Shown here: positions 26,695-35,282 of the stretch, one piece after another
Numbering within the stretch: position 1 is the stretch's first letter
Layout: the number at the start of each line of letters is the position of its first letter
Assembly (NCBI RefSeq): GCF_018304825.1
Contig: NZ_CP072648.1
Coordinates: forward strand, 1,595,501 to 1,659,500
From: Chloracidobacterium validum
Lineage (GTDB): Bacteria; Acidobacteriota; Blastocatellia; Chloracidobacteriales; Chloracidobacteriaceae
Length of the DNA stretch: 64,000 bases
Reading direction: 5' to 3'
Notes under the pieces: model-generated
What the model saw: only the letters and a program-made list of their open reading frames with translations
The model's database searches: none
What the model was told of the DNA's origin: nothing
Position numbers and translations under genes: made by a program

Positions 26695-27747
26695 ATGTCA
26701 CCTCACCGACCGTTCCAACGCTACCGATTTTCCGTGCTTGCGGCGCTCGTTATCCTCGTGAGCCAGATGGCTTGTTTGAAAACCGCCATTGGCGGTAGCA
26801 AGCTCGACGATGGTGTCGTCATTTCCGAGCGCGTGGATATGTTCAACTCGACGGCTCTGGTCAACTCTAAGGTCGGACAGCTCGAGAAAGGCGATGACGT
26901 CGCCATTTACCACCAGGCCGAGGTCAACGGGTTGGAGTGGCTCAAGGTTCAGCGGCTGAAGGATGCCAAAGTCGGCTGGGTTGAGGCCCGCCATGTGGTA
27001 TCGCGCAAACTCCTCGATGCCTGCCGCGCGCTCGATGAGCAAAGTGCCCACATCCAGCCCCAGATTGGGGGGCGGCTCAAACGGGAAACTCGTTTACGCG
27101 CTCAACCAAGCCGCGATTCTGACGTCATTACCATTCTCAAGGGAGGAACCGAATTCGACATCCTCAAACGCCAGCGCGTTGAGCGGCGAACCGCTGGAAC
27201 CGATGAGTCGGAAAGCCCCAATACAAATACAGATGAACCAGATGTCAAATATGACACCTGGTACCTTGCCCGCTTTCCAGAAGGCTCGATTTACCGGATC
27301 GGGTGGCTTTATGGTGGCTCAGTCGAAATTGTCGAGCCGCCCGCCATTGCCGGTATCATTGGCAGCGGACGGCGCATGGTGGGGGCGATTCCCTTTGGCA
27401 CCACCCTCGACAAGAGCGGAATGGCGCTGAAAAACTACTTCATTCTCGACAAGCAGATCTTCAGCCGTGATCCAACCATAGACTTCGACCGCATCTACGT
27501 TGTTCGGATTGATCAGAAGTCGGGCAACTACACGGCGGCCTACTACGAACTATCCGTTCGGGGAGTGTATCCGGTGACCTATCAGAACGATAGTGACACC
27601 GTAGCGACGTTCAAGGTTCCTTTGCTCGACAAAAGCGGCAACTTGAGCCAAGTCGAATACACCGCTGGGCTGGTCAACAACGTTTGGACCGTTACAAAAG
27701 GCAAACTTCCCTCACCCACCGAGACGCCCCGGAGAGGACGGCGCTAA
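26695..27747 (+). CDS. Secreted or lipid-anchored protein with two SH3-like domains
   Basis: 350 residues. The N-terminal hydrophobic segment ends in SQMAC (Cys about 27), an imperfect lipobox, so either a lipoprotein or a periplasmic protein. Two bacterial SH3-like repeats follow: about 45-105 (KVGQLEKGDDVAIY ... VGWVEARHVV) and about 128-225 (TRLRAQPSRDSDVI ... IGWLYGGSVEI). The C-terminal ~120 residues are a beta-rich domain with no recognised motif. SH3 pairs of this kind often bind peptidoglycan. It is divergent from ddl across 179 bp. Confidence 0.75.
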   Translation: MSPHRPFQRYRFSVLAALVILVSQMACLKTAIGGSKLDDGVVISERVDMFNSTALVNSKVGQLEKGDDVAIYHQAEVNGLEWLKVQRLKDAKVGWVEARHVVSRKLLDACRALDEQSAHIQPQIGGRLKRETRLRAQPSRDSDVITILKGGTEFDILKRQRVERRTAGTDESESPNTNTDEPDVKYDTWYLARFPEGSIYRIGWLYGGSVEIVEPPAIAGIIGSGRRMVGAIPFGTTLDKSGMALKNYFILDKQIFSRDPTIDFDRIYVVRIDQKSGNYTAAYYELSVRGVYPVTYQNDSDTVATFKVPLLDKSGNLSQVEYTAGLVNNVWTVTKGKLPSPTETPRRGRR

Positions 27748-27802
27748 ACAGCCGTTGCATAGCGCCTGAGGTGGAACTCGCCAACGAACCTGACCGACAA
27801 CA

Positions 27803-28144
27803 CTAACGAAAAAATAAACCAAGCCACCGAACAAAGCCAATGAGCGTGGCCACGATGGCAACCCCGGCTAACGCCAGAACAAGCATGCCGGCAAACACGA
27901 TATAAAACCGTAAGCCTGGCATATCGTCTGGATTCTGGTTGTTCCCAAGCACGAAGTCGCGCAGTAGCTGCTTGAAGCTTTCCCCCTCGTCCGAGCTGGC
28001 AGGGCTGTCGGCAAGTGACTCGCCCGGGCGCGCGGCAACACGTTCATCAGGCAGGGTTTCCTCACCAGAGACGACCAGGGCAGCGGCAGAGGTGGCCGGC
28101 GGCGGCGCGACAACATCTGGTGTATCCGGGATTGGCGTCGGCAT
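27803..28144 (-). CDS. Small tail-anchored membrane protein, unknown function
   Basis: 113 residues: a disordered Pro/Ala/Ser-rich N-terminal half, a short motif with SFKQLLRDFVLGNN, and one or two hydrophobic helices at the C-terminus ending in RWLGLFFR. The ATG at 28144 is chosen over a non-ATG start four codons upstream. It follows the hydrolase at 28801 by 21 bp on the same strand. Not recognised. Confidence 0.6.
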   Translation of the reverse strand: MPTPIPDTPDVVAPPPATSAAALVVSGEETLPDERVAARPGESLADSPASSDEGESFKQLLRDFVLGNNQNPDDMPGLRFYIVFAGMLVLALAGVAIVATLIGFVRWLGLFFR

Positions 28145-28165
28145 GGCGGGCCTCACGATTCCTGT

Positions 28166-28801
28166 TTAGTCTTGGACACATCGCCCCTGTAACCAAGCTA
28201 CGGCGGCGGCCAGTGCCGTAGCAAGCTCTGTCTGATGCTTGTCAAAGAAATGATTGGCTCCCGGCACGAGTGTGAGACCCTTGGGTTCTTGGCAACGGGA
28301 CAGCAAGCTCTCAACGATCGCGGCCGGACCAAACTCATCCGTGTCGCCTTGAACAACCCACGTTGGCAGCGTCACAGCCGGCAGAAATGAAAAATCAAAG
28401 CGGGCCACCGGCACGCCCACCCCTAATCGTCCGACAACTTGCGGACAATTCCGAGCAGCCTGAAACCCAACCCAGGAACCAAACGAAAAACCCGCCACAA
28501 CGAGCGGGTCATGTGGGTAGTTCTTTTGCAGATAGGCCAACGCGGCCGCGGCATCCGCCTGTTCACCAATGCCACCGTCATAACCGCCCCGACTGGCGCC
28601 GACGCCCCGGAAGTTGAAGCGCAGCACATCCGCTCCGGCCGCCAAAAAGGCCTTGGCTATCCGATAGACGACACGATTGTGCATCGTGCCCCCAAACACC
28701 GGATGCGGATGACACACCAATGCCGCCCAGCCCCGTGGGTTTGAGGCGCGACTGTGCAGCGCCTCCAATGGGCCCGCCGGGCCGTCGAGTAAAAACGTCA
28801 T
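28166..28801 (-). CDS. Alpha/beta hydrolase, dienelactone-hydrolase-like (COG2945 type)
   Basis: 211 residues. The opening CHPHPVFGGTMHNRVVYRIA, the strand LRFNFRGVGASRG, the nucleophile elbow GFSFGS, the acid in QGDTDEF and the C-terminal histidine in GANHFF are the usual set for this small esterase group. Substrate unknown. It lies 47 bp downstream of the small-gene cluster and probably shares its transcript. Confidence 0.85.
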   Translation of the reverse strand: MTFLLDGPAGPLEALHSRASNPRGWAALVCHPHPVFGGTMHNRVVYRIAKAFLAAGADVLRFNFRGVGASRGGYDGGIGEQADAAAALAYLQKNYPHDPLVVAGFSFGSWVGFQAARNCPQVVGRLGVGVPVARFDFSFLPAVTLPTWVVQGDTDEFGPAAIVESLLSRCQEPKGLTLVPGANHFFDKHQTELATALAAAVAWLQGRCVQD

Positions 28802-28848
28802 GGCGCGCCCCAAGCCGCGCGCATCTCGAATACACCCAACCTAGGCGA

Positions 28849-29040
28849 TTAGGCCGCCGGGGCGGCCGGCTGCGGCTGCATCAATGTTGAAATCAGCGCA
28901 ATCGCCCCTTCAGCCAAGGTCTTGAGCAATGCCCCAAGCGCCTCGACCAGGCCTGAAATAAGGTCCCCAAAACTCTCGGCATAGTTGTGAAACGCCCCAC
29001 CGAGATACCCCTCATACGGTTCACGCACATACTGTCCCAT
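28849..29040 (-). CDS. 63-residue amphipathic small protein (chlorosome-envelope-like candidate)
   Basis: GGGAGGAAC sits a few bases before the ATG at 29040, giving 63 residues. The frame also opens at 29076, where that ATG overlaps the stop of the 57-residue gene as TGATG, so a 75-residue product by coupling is possible. The 63-residue form has a Tyr-rich N-terminus, a single His in GGAFHNY, a hydrophobic/amphipathic helix from about 24 to 54 and a Pro/Ala tail, with no cysteine. Size, lone His and helix recall CsmA-type bacteriochlorophyll-binding proteins, but I could not align it to one. No firm family. Confidence 0.65.
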   Translation of the reverse strand: MGQYVREPYEGYLGGAFHNYAESFGDLISGLVEALGALLKTLAEGAIALISTLMQPQPAAPAA

Positions 29041-29075
29041 AAGTTCCTCCCAACATTGCGTGCAGATACGCGGCA

Positions 29076-29249
29076 TCAGCCGCTGAAGTACACCGTGGCG
29101 ACAGCCATCGCCAACCCAACCGGCAGCGCAATTTTCAGCGCCTGTCCATTGGTCAACGGACCTTCGGACGTGCGCAACCCGAAGCGCGCAAATAAAAAGC
29201 CAATCGCAACATAGGCGACGACATAGATAGTAAACTCAATCCAAGGCAT
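29076..29249 (-). CDS. 57-residue two-helix membrane protein, unknown
   Basis: Too short for ordinary gene finders. The frame runs from the ATG at 29249, with AGGA about 6 bases upstream, to TGA at 29076-29078. The product starts MPWIEFTIYVVAYVAIGFLF and has two hydrophobic helices (about 4-23 and 39-56) joined by a polar hinge with RTSEGPLTNGQ. The stop overlaps an in-frame ATG of the next gene (TGATG), so the two may be translationally coupled. Such mini-proteins are typical accessory subunits of membrane complexes; which complex is unknown. Confidence 0.7.
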   Translation of the reverse strand: MPWIEFTIYVVAYVAIGFLFARFGLRTSEGPLTNGQALKIALPVGLAMAVATVYFSG

Positions 29250-29264
29250 GGGTTCCTATCACTC

Positions 29265-29294
29265 GCGCTTGCAAGCGCTTGAGCCAAGCGCTCA
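29265..29294. repeat. Palindrome and hairpin between small genes
   Basis: GCGCTTGCAAGCGC (29265-29278) is a perfect 14-base palindrome. Immediately next to it TGAGC-CAAGC-GCTCA (29280-29294) can form a second stem. Both lie in the gap between the 83-residue gene and the 57-residue gene, close to the latter's start. A processing or attenuation element is possible. Confidence 0.45.
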
Positions 29295-29389
29295 CGGGGA
29301 TGACGGCCGGAAATGTGTTTGGGGACAAAACTGGTGGCAACCCAAAGCCAAGCTAGCACGTGCAGCGCGGTCGCTGGTCAATGGCGGCT

Positions 29390-29641
29390 TCACATGGACA
29401 CGAGCTTGGCTTCATAAACCGTATCAGCGCCAACGCTTCCCGCGACTTTGATGGTGCTACCGAGCTTGGCGGTCACATCCAGTGGGCGCGGCTCAGTATC
29501 CTTGAGGTGAATCGGGTTCTCGAACAACTGATACACTTTACCTTCAGGCGTCTTGATCTCACTGGCGCCAATCACTTCACCGGTTACGGTTCCATACTCA
29601 AGCAGGGTCGCTGATTTCTTGGGTTTCTTACCAAAAAGCAT
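29390..29641 (-). CDS. 83-residue soluble protein, beta-rich, unknown
   Basis: GGAGG is 6 bases before the ATG at 29641, which decides the start. The product has a basic N-terminus (MLFGKKPKKSAT) and alternating strands with GTVTGEVIGASEI, GKVYQLFENPIHL and LGSTIKVAGSV, an arrangement that could be a small OB-like barrel. No cysteine, no membrane segment. The upstream 76-residue gene stops one base before its ATG, so the two are tightly linked. Confidence 0.7.
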   Translation of the reverse strand: MLFGKKPKKSATLLEYGTVTGEVIGASEIKTPEGKVYQLFENPIHLKDTEPRPLDVTAKLGSTIKVAGSVGADTVYEAKLVSM

Positions 29642-29642
29642 A

Positions 29643-29873
29643 TTATACCTCCGCCCTTGCGTCTGCCCTGTCCGCCAACGGTATGGCATCCTCGCCCGCT
29701 TGGAGAAGGCGAATCATACGGACGTTATCCAAGTTGATCAGCCTTCCCTGATCCACAGCCAGCCACCGCGCCTGCGCCAGCAAAATGCCAAGCGCATCCA
29801 CGTTCTCGACTTCCGTATCCAAACGGACATCTATTGGCTCGACACTTCCAATGAACCAAACGTGAAGTTGCAT
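29643..29873 (-). CDS. 76-residue hypothetical protein
   Basis: First gene of the small-gene run on this strand. The frame from the ATG at 29873 ends in TAA at 29643-29645, just before the ATG of the 83-residue gene and overlapping its leader, an arrangement seen in coupled genes. The sequence has LINLDNVRMIRLL near the end of a strand-helix pattern and an acidic C-terminus. Shine-Dalgarno is weak. No family recognised. Confidence 0.55.
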   Translation of the reverse strand: MQLHVWFIGSVEPIDVRLDTEVENVDALGILLAQARWLAVDQGRLINLDNVRMIRLLQAGEDAIPLADRADARAEV

Positions 29874-30123
29874 GCGCTTTACCCGCGTCCATTTCCGGGT
29901 GACGAAGACACTACCAAGTGACCTATGGTTTTTCCGGGGGACACCAAATCAGGGCCGTTAGCCTTCATTTCTGTTTTTCTTAGCACTCGTCGCCGCCAGT
30001 AACAAGAGCCGATAGCCAAAAAGGCTACCAGTACCACTCTACTGCGTTCAGCCACCATCGCCAACGGTCGTTTGCCAAGTGCTTCGAGCCAAAAGCCGGC
30101 TTCAGGCTAGCGGAAAGAACCAA
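29874..30123. other. Intergenic region upstream of the small-gene cluster
   Basis: No convincing coding frame. It includes a TAGCC-AAAAA-GGCTA hairpin near 30015-30030 and an imperfect stem followed by TTTT on the minus strand just after the dehydrogenase stop, which may end that transcript before the small genes begin. Confidence 0.35.
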
Positions 30124-31161
30124 CTAGGGAAAAATAATCTGCGCCTTGAGGACATCCTGCGCTTCGGCCATTTTGCGAAATCCAAGCGCAGTATCCTCGA
30201 TAGTGTAGCGGTGGGTGACAAGCTTCTCAGCGGTCAGGACCCCATTGGCAATCGCATCGAGCGCGGCTCGTGTGTCGTCCGGGCCGCAGGAATAGCTCAT
30301 CACCAAGTCAATCTCATTGAAGTACAAATGGAACGGCTCGATGGCGAGCATTTCGCCGGGCGACGACCCCATGAACAGCACAACCGTTCCGCCCTTCCCG
30401 GCGCAGCGAATCCCAAGCTCCATGACCCGGACGCTGCTCGGCCCGACAATGACCACATCGGCGAGTGCGCCGGCCGTAAGTTCGGCCAGGCGCTCAACCA
30501 GGTCTTCACGTGCTGGGTTGATGACGGCATCCGCGCCAAACTCCAGCGCCTTGGCGCACCGCCAGTCCACCAAGTCCGCGCCAATGACCCGCTCCACGCC
30601 AGCGTGTTTAGCCAAAAGGACATTCATCTGCCCCATGATGCCCAGCCCGATGACCAGGACGGTATCCCGCGGATGCAGGCCTGCCTTGCGAATGGCCTTG
30701 ACCGAACAGGCGGCCGGCTCGACCAGCGCCCCATCTTCAAATGACATGGTCTCTGGCAAGCGCAGGGTGTCGCGCCGGTTGACCTCCGGCACGAGAAAGT
30801 ATTCGGCCACCGCGCCCGGAACGATATGCGAGGATTTCCAGGTGGCGCACTGCACGTACTCGCCCTTGGCGCACAGCTTGCACACGAAGCAAGGCGCATG
30901 GTGGTGGGCAAACACTGGATCACCAACGCGAAAGTCCGTCACCTCTGCGCCGACCTCAGCCACGATACCGGCTGGTTCGTGACCAAGGACCTTGCCGGCC
31001 TTGCGCTTGATGTACCACGGCGTCACATCGCCAGAGCAGATGCCGCTGGCTTTGACTTGAATGAGTAGCTCGCGTGGGCCGACCGTCGGGCGCGGCATCT
31101 GCTCAATCCGAACATCGTCGAAGTCGTAAACTCTGGCAACTTTCATTAGTGACGCCGTCAT
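30124..31161 (-). CDS. Zinc-dependent medium-chain dehydrogenase (threonine/sorbitol-dehydrogenase-like)
   Basis: 345 residues from the ATG at 31161. Catalytic zinc residues are visible in SGICSGD and LGHEPAG; the structural zinc lobe is PCFVCKLCAKGEYVQC; the NAD motif is VIGLGIMGQMN. Substrate is most likely a polyol or amino alcohol by family, not provable here. I considered the related bacteriochlorophyll enzyme BchC, but the intact structural-zinc lobe argues for an ordinary polyol-type enzyme. Divergent from the NDH-2 gene across 118 bp. Confidence 0.87.
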   Translation of the reverse strand: MTASLMKVARVYDFDDVRIEQMPRPTVGPRELLIQVKASGICSGDVTPWYIKRKAGKVLGHEPAGIVAEVGAEVTDFRVGDPVFAHHHAPCFVCKLCAKGEYVQCATWKSSHIVPGAVAEYFLVPEVNRRDTLRLPETMSFEDGALVEPAACSVKAIRKAGLHPRDTVLVIGLGIMGQMNVLLAKHAGVERVIGADLVDWRCAKALEFGADAVINPAREDLVERLAELTAGALADVVIVGPSSVRVMELGIRCAGKGGTVVLFMGSSPGEMLAIEPFHLYFNEIDLVMSYSCGPDDTRAALDAIANGVLTAEKLVTHRYTIEDTALGFRKMAEAQDVLKAQIIFP

Positions 31162-31279
31162 GCCACCTGCCCTAACTGCTTGAATTGTTGGGTGGAATGT
31201 GGCGAAGTAGGCGCTGGGCGTCAAGTCGCAGCGCCCCAGTGCAGCACGTTACGACGTTGAACGCATCCACTCAGGCCAC

Positions 31280-32569
31280 ATGACTGAATCCACCACCCCA
31301 CGCAAACACATCGTCGTCCTTGGCGCTGGGTTTGGCGGCGTTGCCTTTTGTCAGGCATTCCCTGAAGGCCTGGCGGACATCACACTCGTTGATCGCAACA
31401 ACTACCATCTGTTTCAACCGCTGCTTTACCAAGTGGCTACGGCCGATCTCTCTCCAGCCGACATTGCCGAGCCAATCCGCACGATTTTCGACCGCCGCCG
31501 CGACATCAAAGTTCTCATGGATGAAGTTAGCGGTATTGACCTTGCCAAGCGTACGGTCACCATGCAGCGGCGAACGCTCACCTATGACTACCTCGTGCTG
31601 GCGGTGGGAGCGCGCACCGGATACTTTGGCAACAACGAATGGGCGCGCCATGCCGGTGGACTCAAAGGCATTGACGACGCCCTCAACATCCGCAATCGCG
31701 TCTTGACGGCATTTGAAGAGGCTGAAAACTGTCTCGACCCGGAACAAGTCAGGCGCTTGACCACGTTCGTCGTCGTGGGCGGCGGGCCAACCGGCGTCGA
31801 GCTGGCCGGGGCACTGGGCGAACTGACCCGGCGGGTGCTCCGGCGGGACTTCAAAAACATCGACACTTCCCAGGCGCGGGTTTTTCTTATCCAGGGGGCG
31901 TCGCGGCTGCTGCCGCCCTATCACCAGGCGCTTTCTGAATATGCCCGCCAGAAGCTGGTGAAGTTGGGGGTGGACGTGCGCGTCTCGGCCCGTGTCACCC
32001 GAGTCGGACCGCAGCGCGTTGAGCTAGACAACGGGAAAGTCATCGAAGCGGCGAACATCATTTGGTGCGCTGGCGTTGAAGCGAACCCCTTGACTCGAAA
32101 ACTCGGACTGCCAACGGATCGCACTGGACGGCTCAAGGTCGAACCCGACCTCCGGCTGCCCGGACACCCCGAAGTCCTGGCCATTGGTGACATTGCCGCC
32201 CTCACCGACGCCCGGGGCGTTGACGTGCCGGGGGTGGCACCGGCCGCGCTCCAGATGGGGAGATACGCGGCCAAGGTTATCGAGGCGCAACTACGCGGCA
32301 GGACGCCGCCGCGGCCGTTCGTCTATTTTGACAAAGGCAGCATGGCGACGATTGGCCGCGCGGCAGCCGTGCTGGAAGTCGGGCGTCTCCGCATGACCGG
32401 ATTTTTTGCCTGGATGGGCTGGCTTCTCGTGCACTTGGCCATGCTCGTCGGCTTCAACAATAAAGTGAGCGTTCTCACGGAATGGATTTTTCGCTATATA
32501 ACGTACCGCCAGGGCGCGCGAATCATCACGACGCCCCGGACCGATGAACTCCTCCGCGACGCGACGTAG
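31280..32569 (+). CDS. ndh: Type II NADH dehydrogenase
   Basis: Single-subunit, non-proton-pumping NADH:quinone oxidoreductase on the cytoplasmic face of the membrane. 429 residues with the FAD motif [12 protein letters not shown], the [19 protein letters not shown] segment diagnostic of the family, the NADH motif [16 protein letters not shown], and the second flavin motif LAIGDIAAL. The C-terminus has a hydrophobic/amphipathic anchor ([18 protein letters not shown]). Together with nuoH it shows both types of NADH dehydrogenase in this organism. Confidence 0.94.
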   Translation: MTESTTPRKHIVVLGAGFGGVAFCQAFPEGLADITLVDRNNYHLFQPLLYQVATADLSPADIAEPIRTIFDRRRDIKVLMDEVSGIDLAKRTVTMQRRTLTYDYLVLAVGARTGYFGNNEWARHAGGLKGIDDALNIRNRVLTAFEEAENCLDPEQVRRLTTFVVVGGGPTGVELAGALGELTRRVLRRDFKNIDTSQARVFLIQGASRLLPPYHQALSEYARQKLVKLGVDVRVSARVTRVGPQRVELDNGKVIEAANIIWCAGVEANPLTRKLGLPTDRTGRLKVEPDLRLPGHPEVLAIGDIAALTDARGVDVPGVAPAALQMGRYAAKVIEAQLRGRTPPRPFVYFDKGSMATIGRAAAVLEVGRLRMTGFFAWMGWLLVHLAMLVGFNNKVSVLTEWIFRYITYRQGARIITTPRTDELLRDAT

Positions 32570-32639
32570 GCCACCTCACGCCTCGTCCCACCCTACGCCG
32601 CGCAGGCTAACGCCATCAGGCGGATTGAAAAATTTCTGT

Positions 32640-33035
32640 ATGGGTATCCTTCAAGAGTTCAAAGACTTTGTTGCGCGCGGCAGCGTCATTGACCTGGCCG
32701 TTGGCGTGATTATCGGTGGCGCGTTCGGCAAGATTGTTGCCTCATTTGTCGAAGACATCATCATGCCTCCGGTTGGGCTACTGACCAGCGGGGTCAACTT
32801 CACCGAGGCAAAGCTGGTGCTCAAAGAAGCCGCCAAGGCTGGCGATCCCGTCATTGCCGTCAAATATGGCAACTTCATCCAGGTTGTCATTCAGTTTGTG
32901 ATTGTGGCGGCAGTCGTTTTCCTGATGGTCAAGACCATCAATCGTCTCCGCCGCCCGGAACCAACCGCGCCGCCGCCGGAGCCAACCAACGAGGAAAAAT
33001 TACTGACCGAAATCCGCGACCTGCTCAAACGGTAG
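32640..33035 (+). CDS. mscL: Large-conductance mechanosensitive channel
   Basis: Pentameric pressure valve of the inner membrane. 131 residues with the N-terminal amphipathic helix [30 protein letters not shown], a periplasmic loop, the second helix [19 protein letters not shown], and a cytoplasmic bundle [13 protein letters not shown]. The ATG at 32640 is the standard start; the open frame extends upstream over the end of ndh without meaning. A Pro-rich linker precedes the C-terminal helix. Confidence 0.96.
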   Translation: MGILQEFKDFVARGSVIDLAVGVIIGGAFGKIVASFVEDIIMPPVGLLTSGVNFTEAKLVLKEAAKAGDPVIAVKYGNFIQVVIQFVIVAAVVFLMVKTINRLRRPEPTAPPPEPTNEEKLLTEIRDLLKR

Positions 33036-33057
33036 CCGAAGTGTTGACGCGATTCGC

Positions 33058-33954
33058 CTACGGTGTCGGTTTGGAAGGATTCGATTTCATCTTGACCGAT
33101 GTTCGTGAGCGCGTTTTCTTCGTCGGGTAGAGTCGGCGCAGCACCGCGCCAATCCGCTTTCCCCAGTCACCTTCGGTGTGCTTGCCGCCCCGGACTTCGC
33201 GGTAGAACAGGTCTTTATTCAACGTCCATCCGTATTCGGCAAGCAAGTCGCGCATCTGCCGCAAGTGCAGGATACCGGATCCCATCTCGCGGGTGCCCAT
33301 GTCGAGCCAAACGCGGATGTCGGGCTTGCGCTTCAGGTGGCGCACCAACCGAAAAGCCACGCCATGGTCCCACCACAGCGAGGGTGAGAGCGCCGCAATG
33401 CGGCCGAAATGCTCTGAATAGTGCAATCCAAGCAACAATGCCGCCAGTCCACCCAACGATGAACCGCCGATGCCGGTTCGGTCGCGGGACGGATCGGTGT
33501 GGTAGGTTGCATCGACAAAGGGCTTGAGTTCCTCGACGATGAAGCGTCCGTACAACGGCAGCCCACCACCCTGCTTGACATTCGGGTCGCGGGTCGGCGT
33601 GTATTCATCCATCCGATGCACTCCGGTGTTCCAAATCCCCACGATGATCAGCGGCTCGATTTTCTTTTCAAGGATCAACCGCTCTGCCGTCCGCGCCATT
33701 TTCCAGTCATGGCCCCGCACGTATGCCGTGTCGCCATCGAAGAGATTTTGCCCATCGTGCATGTAAAGCACCGGATAACGCGCGGACGGATCATCACCGT
33801 GTCCGGGTGGCAAATACGCAATAATGTGTCGCTTTTGTGCCAAATGCCGAGACGCAATACTGGCATGAACCCGAAAGCTCCCGGCGTAGGTTGATGCGTC
33901 GCGTGGGATCGAAGGGACGAATAATGCCTGACTAGACGGAGGGCGTTTTGACAT
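33058..33954 (-). CDS. Esterase-family alpha/beta hydrolase (enterochelin esterase/EsD-like)
   Basis: 298 residues from ATG 33954. Motifs: YPVLYMHDGQNLFD, the nucleophile elbow GGSSLGG (Ser in a GxSxG-like context), an Asp in the WLDMGTRE segment, and a late His in RGGKHTEGDW. No signal peptide is visible. The C-terminal ~25 residues are basic and low complexity. This family includes siderophore esterases and antigen-85-like enzymes; substrate unknown. Convergent with mscL by 22 bp. Confidence 0.83.
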   Translation of the reverse strand: MSKRPPSSQALFVPSIPRDASTYAGSFRVHASIASRHLAQKRHIIAYLPPGHGDDPSARYPVLYMHDGQNLFDGDTAYVRGHDWKMARTAERLILEKKIEPLIIVGIWNTGVHRMDEYTPTRDPNVKQGGGLPLYGRFIVEELKPFVDATYHTDPSRDRTGIGGSSLGGLAALLLGLHYSEHFGRIAALSPSLWWDHGVAFRLVRHLKRKPDIRVWLDMGTREMGSGILHLRQMRDLLAEYGWTLNKDLFYREVRGGKHTEGDWGKRIGAVLRRLYPTKKTRSRTSVKMKSNPSKPTP

Positions 33955-34050
33955 GAACAAAGAAGCGGTCAGGCAGCCATTGGGCAATGAAATATGTGTG
34001 CTGAGTGGCGCGGAATATGCCGCTTGTTGGAACGAGAAGCAAGAGATGGC

Positions 34051-34078
34051 TTGCGGCTTATTCTGTTTCCGACATAAT
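34051..34078 (+). promoter_or_regulatory. Candidate sigma-70 promoter for the lipoprotein gene
   Basis: TTGCGG and CATAAT hexamers with 16-base spacing end about 41 bases before the ATG at 34119, in the divergent gap with the esterase gene. Confidence 0.4.
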
Positions 34079-34118
34079 TACGCCTTCACTTCATGCACCT
34101 ACTGAGGGAAAACGCCCG

Positions 34119-35240
34119 ATGAAACGCAACGTTGGAACGCTCCTGGCGGCAGTATGCGTCTTACTGGCCGGACTGCTGCCCACAACCGGATGTCAGGACA
34201 GTTCAGCGGCAAACGACGCCGGCAAAGCCAAGTCAACCGCCATATCACCGGAATTTGCTGCTCGCTTGGGGCAAGATGATGGCTTTGCCTTCTCACTGCT
34301 TTTTGGGGCCGATGTTCAGGGCAACCTCAAGGACTGCGGCTGCCCCAAGCACCCGCAAGGGGGACTGGCTTGGCGCATGGGCTATGCCGACGGACTCAAG
34401 CAGATGGCGCCAGATGCACCATTCCTACAGATTGACGCGGGACGGATGTTTGCCCACTCGGTGGGTTACGTTCAGCCCTATGACCGCACGCGCAACGAGT
34501 GGATGCTACGCGCCTATGGCGAAGCTGGGTTTGCCGCGGCGAACATGAGCTATTTTGACATGCCAATGCTGGCCGAGCTGCTTTACAAGTCTGAGGTTGA
34601 AGCCAAGCGTCAGGCGTTTCCGTTTCTGACGCGCCTGGTCTCGGCCAACATTCGGCCAGCCAAGCCGGAGCTAGTACCGCCAACCCCGTACATTATCGAA
34701 ACCGTGACCAGCAAGCGCCTTCCAAAGCCGGTCCGGGTGGGCATTACCGGAGTCACCATGGCGAATCCCAATCCCGGCGCGGAAACGCTCAACTTCACCA
34801 TTGACGACCCAGCCGAAGCTCTCAAGCGCGTTATCCCAGAACTGCGCGCCAAGTGCGACTTTGTCGTGGTGATGTCGTATGGTCCAGAGGCCCAGACCGA
34901 CAAGGTGACAAAAGTGCCCGGCGTTGACCTCGTCGTCGTGGCGAATAACCTTGGCGCCATGATTCTTCAGGTGCAAAAGGTCAATGATGTGTCGGTCGTC
35001 CAGGCGTTTTCCCAGACGAAGCTTCTGGGTGATTTACGGTTTTACTACACGCCGGACGGCACACTTCGGGAAATGCGGCTCTCCATGCCGAGCCTCGACA
35101 AAGACATCCCAACCGACCGCCGCTGGGAGCAGATGGTCGTGGATGCCCAGAAAGCGATTGATGAAGCCACGAAGGCGGTGGTCAATTCCCCGCCGAGCGA
35201 AGCCGCCGGTCCGGTCAGCGCCCAGCCACGAAACAACTGA
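34119..35240 (+). CDS. UshA/5'-nucleotidase-like lipoprotein with degenerate metal sites
   Basis: 373 residues. The signal peptide ends in the lipobox LPTTGC (Cys about 24), so it is a lipoprotein. The mature part follows the calcineurin-type 5'-nucleotidase layout: LLFGADVQGNLKDCGCP, GGLAWRMGY, LQIDAGRMF, NMSYFDM, VVVMSYGPE and VVVANNLG. At several places where active relatives have metal ligands (DxH, GD, NHE/D, SH, GHxH) this protein has other residues, yet the CGC motif is kept. It may therefore bind rather than hydrolyse. GAGGG precedes the ATG at 34119. Confidence 0.75.
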   Translation: MKRNVGTLLAAVCVLLAGLLPTTGCQDSSAANDAGKAKSTAISPEFAARLGQDDGFAFSLLFGADVQGNLKDCGCPKHPQGGLAWRMGYADGLKQMAPDAPFLQIDAGRMFAHSVGYVQPYDRTRNEWMLRAYGEAGFAAANMSYFDMPMLAELLYKSEVEAKRQAFPFLTRLVSANIRPAKPELVPPTPYIIETVTSKRLPKPVRVGITGVTMANPNPGAETLNFTIDDPAEALKRVIPELRAKCDFVVVMSYGPEAQTDKVTKVPGVDLVVVANNLGAMILQVQKVNDVSVVQAFSQTKLLGDLRFYYTPDGTLREMRLSMPSLDKDIPTDRRWEQMVVDAQKAIDEATKAVVNSPPSEAAGPVSAQPRNN

Positions 35241-35282
35241 GGCGACACGGCCGAGTGAACAGGTTGCCGACCCGCTTCGGGA

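Noticed and set aside
29879-30064. 61-codon minus-strand frame upstream of the small-gene cluster
   Set aside because: Arg-rich, no ribosome site and no pattern of a real protein.
30124-31161. Bacteriochlorophyllide dehydrogenase BchC
   Set aside because: Intact structural-zinc lobe and polyol-dehydrogenase motifs; no pigment genes adjoin.
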